Shown here: piece by piece, positions 48,063-57,939 of the stretch
Position numbering within the stretch: the stretch's first letter is position 1
Layout: each line of letters starts with the position of its first letter
Assembly (NCBI RefSeq): GCF_000161935.1
Contig: NZ_GG698804.1
Coordinates: 33,726 to 97,725 of the forward strand
Length of the DNA stretch: 64,000 nt
From: Limosilactobacillus coleohominis 101-4-CHN
GTDB lineage: Bacteria; Bacillota; Bacilli; Lactobacillales; Lactobacillaceae
Direction of reading: 5' to 3'
Notes under the pieces: generated by a model
Told to the model about the DNA's origin: nothing
Database searches by the model: none
What the model saw: the letters and a program-made list of their open reading frames with translations, nothing else
Made by a program: the position numbers and the translations under genes

Positions 48063-48698
48063 TTACTTCGTACCGAATAGCCGGTCCCCAGCATCACCCA
48101 GTCCAGGAACAATGTAGCCATCGTCATTTAAGTGATCATCTAAACCACAAGTGTATAAATCAACATCAGGGAACTTTTCACGAACGGCCTGCACACCCTC
48201 TGGTGCAGCTACCAAGCAAGCAAACTTAATGTTCTTTTCGGAACATCCACGCTTCTTCAAGGCTTCGATTGCCATAATTGCTGAACCACCAGTGGCTAGC
48301 ATTGGGTCAACCACAAATAATTGGCGTTCCGTAATGTCGTTGGGTAACTTCACAAAGTATTCATGAGGCTTTAAAGTTTCTTCATCTCGATACATCCCGA
48401 TAAAACCAATCTTGGCAGCTGGAATTAATTCAGTCATTCCATCCACCATTCCTAGACCAGCCCGCAAAATCGGCACAATCGCTACTTTTTTACCAGCCAA
48501 TTCCTTTTTAGTGGTTTTGGCAATTGGCGTTTCCACTTCAACATCCTTGAGTGGCATCGAACGAGCAACTTCATATGCCATCAATGTCGCCAATTCCTTA
48601 ACCGTTTCGCGGAACACCTTCGTGCCAACATTCTTGTCACGAATCATCGTCAATTTATGTTGGATCAGCGGATGATCTAAAACTTCGAACTTTCCCAT
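48063..48698 (-). CDS. upp: Uracil phosphoribosyltransferase
   Basis: Upp converts uracil and PRPP to UMP. The 211-residue protein has the opening [20 protein letters not shown], the flexible-loop region [17 protein letters not shown], the PRPP motif [12 protein letters not shown], and the uracil-binding end [26 protein letters not shown] -10 element lies near 48730. It pairs functionally with pyrP. Confidence 0.98.
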   Translation of the reverse strand: MGKFEVLDHPLIQHKLTMIRDKNVGTKVFRETVKELATLMAYEVARSMPLKDVEVETPIAKTTKKELAGKKVAIVPILRAGLGMVDGMTELIPAAKIGFIGMYRDEETLKPHEYFVKLPNDITERQLFVVDPMLATGGSAIMAIEALKKRGCSEKNIKFACLVAAPEGVQAVREKFPDVDLYTCGLDDHLNDDGYIVPGLGDAGDRLFGTK

Positions 48699-48783
48699 GG
48701 TTAATACACTCCTTTTTGTTTCTCAATTATTGTACCAAAAACCATGTCATTTGTTAGACCTTTCCGGCATTTAATTTAAAAAT

Positions 48784-49812
48784 TTATTTTAAAAACTCAT
48801 CGCGGAAGTGTTGACCACCGGCAGACTTATTCAGTCGATTCATATAAGCAAGTCCTAAATCATGAGCTGGAAAAGCTTGGGTCACGATCGCTTGAACTTG
48901 TTTTTCGTCATCATACATCCGCAATCCATCAAACAAGCGGGCACTGGCGTCTGTTACCCCATTTCCTAAAGAAAATGCTTGCGCATTCTTCGGCAGCGTC
49001 AATTGTTTTAGAATCACATCTTCAGCCATTACTCCAACCGCAAATGGCTGTTGTTCAACCCATTTCATAACGTTTGCCCAATCCTCTTCAGGATCAACAA
49101 TATAAACCTGTGCGTTTGGGGCATAATGCTTATATTTCATGCCAGGTGCTTTCGGTATCTCACCCTTACCAACATGATGATGGTTGAGATCAATCGAACC
49201 AATTACTCCTTCGATATCCGCTTTAGTTACAGCGCCTGGGCGTAAAATTACTGGATGGTCAGTCGACATATCAAGAACCGTCGATTCAACCCCAACTTTG
49301 GTCGGCCCATCATCTAAAATTCCATAAATTTTACCATGGAGATCGTGGTAAACATGTTGGGCAGTTGTTGGGCTAGGCTTACCAGAAGTATTGGCAGATG
49401 GTCCTACCATTGGCACTCCCGCTTGTTCAATTAAGTCTAAAGTGGGCTGACACTTTGGAAAACGGAACGCCACAGTTGACAGACCACCAGTGACGGTTTT
49501 AGATAGTGATCCTGGTTTGATTTTCAAAATAATTGTTAGCGAACCAGGCCAAAAAGCCGTCATTAATTGGCGGGCTTTTTCTGGGATCTCAGCAGCATAC
49601 TTCTCCACCATCGCCACTGAGGCCACATGAACAATGAGTGGATTATCACTTGGCCGCCCTTTGGCTTGATAGACCTTTTTTACCGCTTCCTCATTTGTCG
49701 CGTCAGCTCCCAAGCCATAAACTGTTTCTGTCGGAAAAGCTACTAACTGACCAGACCGTAAAGCTTGGGCAGCTTCACCAATTTGATCGAGATTATAAAT
49801 TATTGTTTCCAT
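48784..49812 (-). CDS. tsaC: Threonylcarbamoyl-AMP synthase (Sua5 type)
   Basis: This enzyme makes threonylcarbamoyl-AMP for the t6A37 modification of ANN-decoding tRNAs. The 342-residue form has the catalytic YrdC domain (about 1-200; FPTETVYGLGADATNEEAVKKVYQAKGRPSDNP in two segments) and a C-terminal Sua5 domain. ATG 49812 follows AAAGGTG at good spacing; an in-frame GTG at 49821 lies within that site. It follows prmC in a translation-related unit. Confidence 0.95.
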   Translation of the reverse strand: METIIYNLDQIGEAAQALRSGQLVAFPTETVYGLGADATNEEAVKKVYQAKGRPSDNPLIVHVASVAMVEKYAAEIPEKARQLMTAFWPGSLTIILKIKPGSLSKTVTGGLSTVAFRFPKCQPTLDLIEQAGVPMVGPSANTSGKPSPTTAQHVYHDLHGKIYGILDDGPTKVGVESTVLDMSTDHPVILRPGAVTKADIEGVIGSIDLNHHHVGKGEIPKAPGMKYKHYAPNAQVYIVDPEEDWANVMKWVEQQPFAVGVMAEDVILKQLTLPKNAQAFSLGNGVTDASARLFDGLRMYDDEKQVQAIVTQAFPAHDLGLAYMNRLNKSAGGQHFRDEFLK

Positions 49813-49830
49813 GTTGATCACCTTTGTTCC

Positions 49831-50679
49831 TTAATTAAAATCCCATGCTTTAATCATCCGCATCCGGTCGGCAATATCATGTTTAGTTTCAATTGTCGCC
49901 CCCGGCTGCAGCTTAGTAAAAAGTCGCTGGATCGATTCTTCTTGATCAAAGCCAGTTTCCCCAAATAAAACTCCCTGTTCGGTCAAATGATCTTGAACCT
50001 GATCAAATAACCGGTGATAAAATCCTAAGCCGTTTTCCGAAGCAAAAAGGGCTAACGGCGGTTCATACTTAATGACTGCCCGATCAATCAGTTCAGTCGC
50101 ATTCGGTGAAATATATGGCGGGTTAGTCACGATCAAATCAAAACGTTCCCCTTGCAAATGAGTAAATAAATCACTCTCGACCGTCCTGAGATTAGTACCG
50201 TGCAGTCGTTGGTTAGCCGTCGCTACTCGCAGAGCACCAGCTGAAATATCACTCAAGGTCACTCGCCACCTTGGGCACTCCAGCGAAAGCGTAATACCGA
50301 TAACTCCACTGCCAGTTCCCAGGTCCAGCACCCTTAACGGTTGGTCTTGAGGCATTTCTTGCAATACCCATTCAATTAAATCTTCCGTTTCGCTTTCTGG
50401 AATTAAAACATCCTGATTCACCACAAAAGTTCGTCCAAAAAAGGGAGCCTTACCAACAACATATTGCGTCGGTTCATCTTTGGCGATTCGTAAAATTGCA
50501 GTCTGATACCGTTTTTTTTCATCATCCGACATCACTTCGCGATTATGCATTAATAAATCTGCATCCGACCATCCATGAATCATCTTTAAAACAAATTCAG
50601 GCGCATAAGGATCTTTATTTAGTTTCTTTAAAAAAGAAGAAGCCCATCGCTGGGCTTGAAAATATGTCCAATTACTCAT
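49831..50679 (-). CDS. prmC: Peptide chain release factor N5-glutamine methyltransferase
   Basis: PrmC methylates the Gln of the GGQ motif of release factors. The 282-residue protein has an N-terminal helical domain, the SAM motif [12 protein letters not shown], and the catalytic NPPY motif in [14 protein letters not shown] 50679 overlaps the prfA stop by eight bases; longer frames to 50715 run inside prfA. Co-transcription with its substrate gene is the classical arrangement. Confidence 0.97.
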   Translation of the reverse strand: MSNWTYFQAQRWASSFLKKLNKDPYAPEFVLKMIHGWSDADLLMHNREVMSDDEKKRYQTAILRIAKDEPTQYVVGKAPFFGRTFVVNQDVLIPESETEDLIEWVLQEMPQDQPLRVLDLGTGSGVIGITLSLECPRWRVTLSDISAGALRVATANQRLHGTNLRTVESDLFTHLQGERFDLIVTNPPYISPNATELIDRAVIKYEPPLALFASENGLGFYHRLFDQVQDHLTEQGVLFGETGFDQEESIQRLFTKLQPGATIETKHDIADRMRMIKAWDFN

Positions 50680-51760
50680 TCCGTAATTGCTCCAACTTCT
50701 TAGTCTGATCAGCAATAATCAATGCTTCGATGATTTCGTCTAAATCGCCGTCCATAATCTTATCCAGTTTATTCAGCGTCAAACCAATCCGATGGTCAGT
50801 AACCCGATTTTGTGGATAATTGTAGGTCCGAATCCGTTCTGAACGATCACCAGTACCAATGGCATCCTTCCGCTTTTGGTCGTAAGCACTTTGCTCTTTT
50901 TGTTGATAGTAATCGTAAACCCGCGCCTTCAAAATTCGCATGGCCTTCGCCCGGTTTTGTTGTTGGGAACGCTCATCCTGCATTGCTACAACAATTCCCG
51001 TCGGCAAGTGAGTCATCCGGACGGCAGACGATGTCTTGTTAATGTGCTGACCACCAGCCCCAGATGACCGGTAAACGTCTACGCGAATATCCTTTGGATC
51101 CAAGTCAATTTGGACGTCTTCAGCTTCAGGCATTACCCCAACCGTGGCGGTTGAAGTATGCACCCGACCAGCAGATTCCGTTACTGGGATTCTTTGTACC
51201 CGGTGCGCTCCATTTTCAAACTTTAATTTTGAGTAGACCTTGTCACCAGAAATCATTAGCACGATTTCTTTAAAGCCCCCGACTTCGGTTTCCGTCTTAT
51301 CAACGATTTCGACATTCCAGCCCTGCTTTTCAGCATAGTGTAGGTACATATTATAAAGATCACCGGCAAAGAGGCTGGCTTCATCTCCACCAGCAGCCCC
51401 CCGAATTTCCATAATAATGTTTTTGTCATCATTGGGATCTTTAGGAATCAGTAATACTTCCAATTCATGAGCCAGTTGATCCTGTTCTTCTTTAGAACTA
51501 GCCAACTCTTCCTTGGTCATTTCGATGAGCTCATCGTCTTTCGTATCCCGTAGTAGTTCCTCATCATCTTTAATTGTCTGGGTAACTTTTTGATACTGGT
51601 GGTACTTTTCAACGGTTTCCCGTAAGCTCCCTTCCTCCTTCGAGAGCTTCATAAAGCGCTGACTATCGGCAATGACTTCTGGATCACTGATTAATTCGTT
51701 TAATTCATCATAGCGATCAGCAACCGCTTGTAATTTATCAAAAATTTCTTCCATTTCCAT
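50672..51760 (-). CDS. prfA: Peptide chain release factor 1
   Basis: RF1 terminates translation at UAA and UAG. The 362-residue protein has the GGQ motif in [17 protein letters not shown] (Gln about 237), the [12 protein letters not shown] segment with the PxT-type recognition loop, and the [18 protein letters not shown] region. It overlaps tdk by one base and prmC by eight, so the three are translationally coupled. Confidence 0.98.
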   Translation of the reverse strand: MEMEEIFDKLQAVADRYDELNELISDPEVIADSQRFMKLSKEEGSLRETVEKYHQYQKVTQTIKDDEELLRDTKDDELIEMTKEELASSKEEQDQLAHELEVLLIPKDPNDDKNIIMEIRGAAGGDEASLFAGDLYNMYLHYAEKQGWNVEIVDKTETEVGGFKEIVLMISGDKVYSKLKFENGAHRVQRIPVTESAGRVHTSTATVGVMPEAEDVQIDLDPKDIRVDVYRSSGAGGQHINKTSSAVRMTHLPTGIVVAMQDERSQQQNRAKAMRILKARVYDYYQQKEQSAYDQKRKDAIGTGDRSERIRTYNYPQNRVTDHRIGLTLNKLDKIMDGDLDEIIEALIIADQTKKLEQLRNE

Positions 51761-52356
51761 TAGTCATTCTCCTGTTCACGATTTAATTCGGGGTGAAAAT
51801 AATGCTTCCGACAAACTGGATAGTAAGATTCATTTCCACCAATTTGAACTTGATCCCCTTCATAGACTGGTTGGCCATTATGGATCCGCAGATTCATCGT
51901 TGCTTTGTGCGGGCAAAACCAACAAATCGTCTTCATTTCTTCAATTTTATCAGCATAGATTAGTAAATACTTGGAACCTTCAAATAATTCATTCCGAAAA
52001 TCATTTTTTAAACCAAATGCCATCACGGGAATATTCAGTTCATCAACAATTTTAGTTAACTGTAAAACATGCTGTTTAGTTAAAAACTGGGCTTCATCAA
52101 TCAGTACACAGTAAATCTTTTGTTTAGTTAGTTTTTCCTTCACTAGCCCCACTAAGTCAGTATCATTCATGATTGGCGTGACCCGTCGTTTTAAACCAAT
52201 CCGGCTAGCGATCATACCCCTTCCGGAACGGGTATCAACACCGCTCGTTAATAACTCCACTGGTTTGCCCTGTTCCTCATAGTTATGGGCAACTTTAAGA
52301 ATATCAATAGACTTTCCAGAATTCATTGCGCCATATTTAAAAAATAACTGCGCCAC
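51760..52356 (-). CDS. tdk: Thymidine kinase
   Basis: Type II thymidine kinase for dTMP salvage. The GTG at 52356 (AAAGGTG site six bases upstream) gives the expected [16 protein letters not shown] opening with the P-loop, in 198 residues. Catalytic region [11 protein letters not shown] and zinc cysteines CWFCPHK and PVCRKHYF are present. The longer frame to 52392 adds a non-conserved extension. Confidence 0.97.
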   Translation of the reverse strand: MAQLFFKYGAMNSGKSIDILKVAHNYEEQGKPVELLTSGVDTRSGRGMIASRIGLKRRVTPIMNDTDLVGLVKEKLTKQKIYCVLIDEAQFLTKQHVLQLTKIVDELNIPVMAFGLKNDFRNELFEGSKYLLIYADKIEEMKTICWFCPHKATMNLRIHNGQPVYEGDQVQIGGNESYYPVCRKHYFHPELNREQEND

Positions 52357-52632
52357 AGTATTCACCTTTTCTATCTCAATAGTACTGTTCAATTATAACG
52401 GAAAGCCCGCCGTTTTTGAATAGTAAATCCATTCCCCACACTCTGTCACTTAGTTAAACACGATCAAGTTTCAATTTGATCGTGTCTGAATTAATTAACG
52501 TTGATAAATTTGTTGGCTGTACCACAAAATGTTACTTATTTTTCATTAAAGAAATTCGGTTCCCTTTCATTTTCGCATCAGAACGGTTAAAATTAATCGT
52601 TATAAATAATAAGTGGGAAGGACAACTTTCAA
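52357..52632. other. Divergent intergenic region between tdk and murT with an inverted repeat
   Basis: The 276-base gap should hold the promoters of two divergent genes. The clearest structure is a perfect 10-base inverted repeat, ACACGATCAA and TTGATCGTGT, at 52457-52484 with an 8-base loop. It lacks a T run, so an operator or cruciform is as likely as a terminator. Confidence 0.6.
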
Positions 52633-53970
52633 ATGTCAATTCAAAGCTCATTTGCAGAATTCGCCGGTCGCTCCAGCTACTGGTTTTTACACAATGTTTT
52701 TCATGGCGGTAGCTCCCTGCCCGGTAAAATTACCCTTAAACTTGATCCAAATATTTTAAGCGAATTCGCTAAAAAATATGATCTTGTCATTATTACTGGG
52801 ACCAACGGTAAAACTCTAACCACCGCACTCAGTGTTCGGGTACTCCGTGAAAAGTATTCTAACGTCGTTACCAACCCGTCTGGATCGAACATGGAACAAG
52901 GGATCGTGACGGCCTTCATCACAGCTCCCCGGGCCAAAAAGAAGGGGCTAGCAGTCCTTGAAGTGGATGAAGCAAACGTGCGGATGGTCACCAAACACAT
53001 TCAGCCAATTGCTATCGTAATGACTAATCTTTTTCGGGACCAAATGGATCGGTATGGTGAAATCTATACGACTTACGATAAAATTTTGGCCGGAGTTAAG
53101 TTAGCCCCGCAGGCAACGATTATTGCTAACGGTGATGAACAGATTTTTAACACAAAGGACCTCCCAAATCCAGTTATTTATTATGGATTTGATAATGATC
53201 ATCAAGATGATTTACGAGCCTCTGCAAATACGGATGGCCTGCTTTGTCCAAAATGTCAACATATTCTTCATTTCCATAATATTACGTATGCTAGCCTTGG
53301 TGAATACTTCTGCCCTCACTGTGGCTTTCATCGTCCTGAATTAAAGTACCGGGTCACTAAATTAGGTCAGATGACCCCTACCTCTTCAACATTCTCGATT
53401 GATGGTCACGAATTTGAAATCGGGGTGGGTGGTTTATACAACATTTATAATGCTCTGGCTGCTTATTCGCTTGGTCGTTTCTTAGGTGTCACTCCTGAAC
53501 AGATCCAAAACGCTTTTCAAGCTGATGAACACGTTTTTGGTCGTCAAGAAATTATCAACGTCGACGGGAAAGAAGTAACGCTTGTCTTAGTGAAGAATCC
53601 AGTCGGACTAAATCAGGTTATTGACATGGTACTCACAGATCCAGAACCATTTAGCTTTGGTTTTCTATTAAACGCCAACTACGCGGATGGAATTGATACC
53701 AGTTGGATCTGGGATGGCAACTTTGAAAAACTCAATGTTCCGCGGATTGCCCACTACTTTACTGGGGGAGAACGCTACAAAGATATTTCAACCCGACTGC
53801 GGATGGCGGGCATCGAACATATTCAAGAAGAACCAGACCTGACCAAAGTAATTGATACCATTAAAACCATGCCAACTAAGCACGTCTACTTACTTTCCAG
53901 TTACACTGCCATGCTCCAACTACGTAAAGAATTAGCTGAACGAAAGTATATCCAAGGAGGGATGAACTAA
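52633..53970 (+). CDS. murT: Lipid II isoglutaminyl synthase, MurT subunit
   Basis: MurT is the Mur-ligase-fold subunit that activates D-Glu of lipid II for amidation, using ammonia from GatD. The 445-residue protein has ATP motif [12 protein letters not shown] (about 54-65), [12 protein letters not shown], a four-cysteine zinc ribbon (CPKCQ and CPHCG, about 203-231), and the C-terminal DUF1727 domain ([28 protein letters not shown]). It overlaps gatD at its stop codon (TAATG). Confidence 0.96.
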   Translation: MSIQSSFAEFAGRSSYWFLHNVFHGGSSLPGKITLKLDPNILSEFAKKYDLVIITGTNGKTLTTALSVRVLREKYSNVVTNPSGSNMEQGIVTAFITAPRAKKKGLAVLEVDEANVRMVTKHIQPIAIVMTNLFRDQMDRYGEIYTTYDKILAGVKLAPQATIIANGDEQIFNTKDLPNPVIYYGFDNDHQDDLRASANTDGLLCPKCQHILHFHNITYASLGEYFCPHCGFHRPELKYRVTKLGQMTPTSSTFSIDGHEFEIGVGGLYNIYNALAAYSLGRFLGVTPEQIQNAFQADEHVFGRQEIINVDGKEVTLVLVKNPVGLNQVIDMVLTDPEPFSFGFLLNANYADGIDTSWIWDGNFEKLNVPRIAHYFTGGERYKDISTRLRMAGIEHIQEEPDLTKVIDTIKTMPTKHVYLLSSYTAMLQLRKELAERKYIQGGMN

Positions 53971-54701
53971 TGGCAAAGTATCAACTGCATGTTGCCCATT
54001 TCTATGGTGACCTAATGAACACTTATGGCGATATTGGTAACATCATTGCCCTTAAATATTATGGTAAACAAATGGACACTGACATCACTTCCGAAATCGT
54101 CAGCATCGGTGATGATTTCGATCCAGCCAAGTTTGATCTTGCCGTTTTTGGTGGTGGTCAAGATTACGAACAATCCGTAATTTCTAAAGACATTCCACAG
54201 AAAAAAGCTGGAATGGCGAAATTCATTAACGATGGCAAACCATTCCTCGCTATTTGCGGTGGCTTTCAATTACTCGGTCAATACTATGTAGATGCCAATG
54301 GTGATAAAATCCCGGGAGCAGGGATCCTTAGTCATTACACCGTTACCCAAAGTCAACAACGATCCGCAATGCAAAATCAAACCCGATTTATTGGTGATAT
54401 TGAAATCAAAAATGAGGAAACTGGTGAAATGTACCACGGTTTTGAAAACCATAATGGACGTACTTTCCTGGGATCAGATGAAAAACCGCTTGGTATTGTC
54501 CAATCCGGTCATGGTAACAACGGCGAGGATCATACTGAAGGTGCCATTTATAAGCACACTTACTGCTCCTACTTCCACGGACCAATCTTAACCCGGAATG
54601 GCAAACTGGCTAAGCGAATGCTCCTGGAAGCACTGCATAATAAGTACCCAGATGCTGACCTTAGCGAACAAGTAGCATTAAAGATTAAACCAACCTTTTA
54701 A
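53970..54701 (+). CDS. gatD: Lipid II isoglutaminyl synthase, GatD glutaminase subunit
   Basis: A class I glutamine amidotransferase-like subunit (243 residues) that supplies ammonia to MurT. The catalytic cysteine is in [12 protein letters not shown] (about Cys94), and the catalytic histidine in [11 protein letters not shown] (about His189). The start overlaps the murT stop and uses the AGGAGG inside the murT end. Amidation of the stem peptide is important for cross-linking. Confidence 0.96.
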   Translation: MAKYQLHVAHFYGDLMNTYGDIGNIIALKYYGKQMDTDITSEIVSIGDDFDPAKFDLAVFGGGQDYEQSVISKDIPQKKAGMAKFINDGKPFLAICGGFQLLGQYYVDANGDKIPGAGILSHYTVTQSQQRSAMQNQTRFIGDIEIKNEETGEMYHGFENHNGRTFLGSDEKPLGIVQSGHGNNGEDHTEGAIYKHTYCSYFHGPILTRNGKLAKRMLLEALHNKYPDADLSEQVALKIKPTF

Positions 54702-54712
54702 GGGGGAATACC

Positions 54713-55012
54713 ATGTCAACAATCTTTGTGACCTTAATGACCATTATCTTTATTGGTGAATCATTTTGGGAATTCCGCCTCTTTACTTTTTTAACCAGCC
54801 AACTGCCCATGATTCGCAGTGAACGTGAACGACAGCAACTATCCATGGCCCTCAAACTGGATCGGCGGTGGAATTGGGGATCATGGATTTTAATCTTCAT
54901 CATCTTCGTAACCCCATCCGCTGTCTACCTACCGCTTGTATCACTTTTATGCCTATTCGAAACCCTCATGGTAATGCGGATGGATCGATTGAAACGACAA
55001 TATTTTAGTTAA
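54713..55012 (+). CDS. Small membrane protein of unknown function, downstream of murT-gatD
   Basis: The 99-residue protein was not assigned to a family. It has an N-terminal hydrophobic stretch (about 3-20), a central charged loop (RSERERQQLSMALKLDRRW, about 35-53), and one or two C-terminal helices (about 56-88), ending with a basic tail. It has a GGGGG site ten bases after gatD and lies before the terminator, so it belongs to the murT-gatD transcript. A link to wall amidation is inferred from position only. Confidence 0.75.
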   Translation: MSTIFVTLMTIIFIGESFWEFRLFTFLTSQLPMIRSERERQQLSMALKLDRRWNWGSWILIFIIFVTPSAVYLPLVSLLCLFETLMVMRMDRLKRQYFS

Positions 55013-55068
55013 AAACAGGCGGCTCTAAAGCACTGTTCTTACAGTGTTCTAGAGCCGCCTGTTTTTTA
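55012..55068. terminator. Bidirectional terminator after the murT-gatD unit
   Basis: AAAACAGGCGGCTCTA-x-AGCACTGT pairs with ACAGTGT-x-CTAGAGCCGCCTGTTTT, one of the strongest hairpins in the window. It serves both convergent genes. Confidence 0.95.
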
Positions 55069-56088
55069 GCGATTCTTTTCATCAAGGTAGGTAGCCATAA
55101 TCAAACCACGATAATTCAAATAATCATCATTATTTGCACTTGGATGCACCCGATTTGATAATACAATCATTCCTTGATCATCTTGCCGATCTAAAATTAA
55201 CCACGTTCCCGTAAAGCCCGTGTGGCTGATGACAGTATGATGGTCTGCTGTATGGGCATGCAATAACTTCCAGCCGAGTCCCCGATTATGATTACCAATT
55301 AGTGGGGTCTGGTCATGAAACATCAGCGAGATTGTTTGATCAGTCAAAATACCATCCAAATTTGTTTCTAACAAGGCATGACTATATTTCAGCAAATCAT
55401 CTAATGTTGAGAACAGCCCTGCACTCCCACAATGCCGCTGCAGGATGAAGCCCTTCGGATCATGAACACTTCCCCGAATGAGACCACGTTGCTTTTGAAT
55501 TTCCGTTGGGACACAATCTTGCCAATGGGGGGTATAAGTAGTTCGGGTCATTCCCAAAGGCTGAAAAATATGTCGTTGACTTAACACCTGAATTGTTTGC
55601 CCCCAAATTCGTTCAGCAATGAGGCCTAAATAAATGAAGCCAATATCTGTATAAAGAATGTTTTTCCCTAAATTAGGGCCAATCTGTTCCATCCTCAATA
55701 GCCCATCCAGCAACTGATCGGCGGGGAGCTCATTCCGGTGAGGAATGTAACCTTCGATGGCCGCCGTATGCGTTATCAAGTGACGCACTTTAACCGCTGC
55801 GTTATTGATTTCAGGAAGATATTTTCGTACAGGATCATCTAAATGCAGGACACCAGCTTGCAAAAGCAATGCAATTACCGGGACGGTCCCCACCACCTTC
55901 GTTAACGAAGCTAAATCATACTGCATCCCATCCCGAAGCGGAATTGACTGCGGTGTTACCTCTGCCATTCCCATGACTTTGCGGAGGGTTTTTGAACCAT
56001 CAAAAATCGCATAACTTACTCCCGGTACCACTTTTTTAGTAACCATCTCTGCTAATAATTGTTGCGTACGTGCATATTTTTTTTGCAT
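55066..56088 (-). CDS. Serine hydrolase of the beta-lactamase class C / penicillin-binding family
   Basis: A 340-residue beta-lactamase-fold protein. The nucleophile motif SxxK is SLTK in DLASLTKVVGT (Ser about 56). The YxN position is YTDIG, and a C-terminal HTGFTG stands where K-T-G is expected. No clear signal peptide is seen, so it may act inside the cell or leave by another route. It could be a D-alanyl-peptidase or an esterase; the substrate is not known. Reads last on the minus strand after the exporter genes. Confidence 0.87.
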   Translation of the reverse strand: MQKKYARTQQLLAEMVTKKVVPGVSYAIFDGSKTLRKVMGMAEVTPQSIPLRDGMQYDLASLTKVVGTVPVIALLLQAGVLHLDDPVRKYLPEINNAAVKVRHLITHTAAIEGYIPHRNELPADQLLDGLLRMEQIGPNLGKNILYTDIGFIYLGLIAERIWGQTIQVLSQRHIFQPLGMTRTTYTPHWQDCVPTEIQKQRGLIRGSVHDPKGFILQRHCGSAGLFSTLDDLLKYSHALLETNLDGILTDQTISLMFHDQTPLIGNHNRGLGWKLLHAHTADHHTVISHTGFTGTWLILDRQDDQGMIVLSNRVHPSANNDDYLNYRGLIMATYLDEKNR

Positions 56089-56100
56089 TTTTTACCCTTC

Positions 56101-57939
56101 CTAATTAGCCAACTGATTTCCGGTAAATTGGCTATTGTAAAGATCCGCATAGAATCCGTTTTGGGCCATCAGTGATTCATGATTACCTGTTTCAATAATC
56201 TGTCCGTGATTCATCACAATAATTTGATTAGCATCACGGATGGTAGAAAGACGGTGAGCAACAACAAAGCTAGTCCGCCCTTTCTGAATGTCATTCATAG
56301 CATTTTGAATTAATGCTTCAGTTCGAGTATCAACTGAACTGGTAGCTTCGTCCAAAATTAAAATATCAGGATCTGCCAAAAAGGCCCGGGCAATCGTTAG
56401 CAATTGCCGCTGCCCTTGGGAAATATTCGATGCCGTTTCATCTAAAATCGTATCATATCCATTTGGTAATTCACGAATAAAGGAGTCTGCATATGCTAAG
56501 CGAGCGGCCTCATAGACCTCCTCATCAGTTGCATCGTTACGTCCATATTTGATATTTTCGAAAATGGTTCCCGTAAAGAGCCAAGTATCTTGCAAAACCA
56601 TCCCCACGTGCTTACGCAGGTCTTCCCGCATCATTGATCGTGTATCTTGACCATTATAATAAACGTGACCGCCATCAACGTCGTAGAAACGTTCTAGTAA
56701 ATTAATAATTGTTGTCTTCCCTGCTCCGGTAGGACCAACAATTGCCACCATTTTATTCCGAGGCGCAGATAAATTAAAGTCCTTAATTAAGGGTTCATCC
56801 GGTTGGTAAGCAAATTTGACGTGGTCAAACTCAATTGCTGGTTGATCGCCAGATTTAGCGGGAGTGGTGGCGAGTTTATTATCCATTTCGGGTTGATCAA
56901 TCACTTCAAAAATCCGTTCTGCGGATGCAATTGTTTGTTGAATGGTACTGGAAAGGTTCGCAATTTGTGTAATGGGTTGGGAGAATTGATTGGAATACTG
57001 GAGGAATGCCTGAACGTTACCAAGGGTAATTTGACCATGAGCAACCTGGATTGCCCCAACAACTGCTACCAATAAGTAACCCACATTTCTGACAAAGTTC
57101 ATACATGGAAAAATCAGAATCGAAAAGAACTGCGCCTTCCAAGCAGCTTGATAATATTGCTGGTTTTTCTTGGCAAACTGTTGTTGTTCATCTTGTTCGT
57201 GATTAAAAACCCGGACGATCGTGTGGCCCGCATAAGTTTCTTCAACTTGATCGTTGATTTCACCCAAAGCAGCCTGTTGTCGAGCAAATAACTTTTGTGC
57301 TGTCGGGGCCACAAAGCCAACTACTAACAGGCTGAGTGGAATGATAACTAATGCCACCAACGTCAGTTTCCAACTGATTGAAATCATCAGGGCAAGAACC
57401 CCAACAAAAGTAATGGTACTGGTAATAATTTGGATCATCCCTTGTTGGAGAGTCCCAGCAATATTATCCATATCATTGACCATTCGACTCATAATGTCGC
57501 CATTAGAATGGGTATCGTAATATTTAATTGGTACCCGCGCCATTTTGGCTTTCAAATCCTGACGAAGATTGTAAACAACCCGTTGGGAGATCCGCGTCAT
57601 CATAACTTGTTGAACAAAGCTGAATAGCCCCGAAAAGACGTACAACAAAACAACGACAATCGCGATCCGCATAATCTTGGAATAATCAATGGGGAGTGAA
57701 TGGAGCTTCATCCCCGCTTTCATTTCTTGGTAACCACGAACCACCCCATCATAAATCGTGGTTGTTGCTTCACCCAAGATCTTTGGTGCCATGATCGATA
57801 GAACTACAGAAATGATGGCCATGATGACCGAAACAATAACACCCCATTTCCACGGACCTAAGTATGAAATTAAACGTTTGGTCGTGGGCCAAAAATGTGT
57901 GGCCTTTGCCGGCTTTCCCCGTTGTGGTCCATTATGCAT
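56101..57939 (-). CDS. Heterodimeric ABC exporter subunit, catalytic (LmrD-like)
   Basis: A 612-residue half-transporter: six transmembrane helices (about 30-330), then a nucleotide-binding domain with Walker A GPTGAGKTT, signature NISQGQRQLLTIARA, and a consensus Walker B ILILDEATSSVD with the catalytic Glu. The partner has Asp there. The family includes LmrCD, EfrAB and BmrCD multidrug exporters. Drug export is inferred. It overlaps the upstream partner by eight bases. Confidence 0.93.
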   Translation of the reverse strand: MHNGPQRGKPAKATHFWPTTKRLISYLGPWKWGVIVSVIMAIISVVLSIMAPKILGEATTTIYDGVVRGYQEMKAGMKLHSLPIDYSKIMRIAIVVVLLYVFSGLFSFVQQVMMTRISQRVVYNLRQDLKAKMARVPIKYYDTHSNGDIMSRMVNDMDNIAGTLQQGMIQIITSTITFVGVLALMISISWKLTLVALVIIPLSLLVVGFVAPTAQKLFARQQAALGEINDQVEETYAGHTIVRVFNHEQDEQQQFAKKNQQYYQAAWKAQFFSILIFPCMNFVRNVGYLLVAVVGAIQVAHGQITLGNVQAFLQYSNQFSQPITQIANLSSTIQQTIASAERIFEVIDQPEMDNKLATTPAKSGDQPAIEFDHVKFAYQPDEPLIKDFNLSAPRNKMVAIVGPTGAGKTTIINLLERFYDVDGGHVYYNGQDTRSMMREDLRKHVGMVLQDTWLFTGTIFENIKYGRNDATDEEVYEAARLAYADSFIRELPNGYDTILDETASNISQGQRQLLTIARAFLADPDILILDEATSSVDTRTEALIQNAMNDIQKGRTSFVVAHRLSTIRDANQIIVMNHGQIIETGNHESLMAQNGFYADLYNSQFTGNQLAN

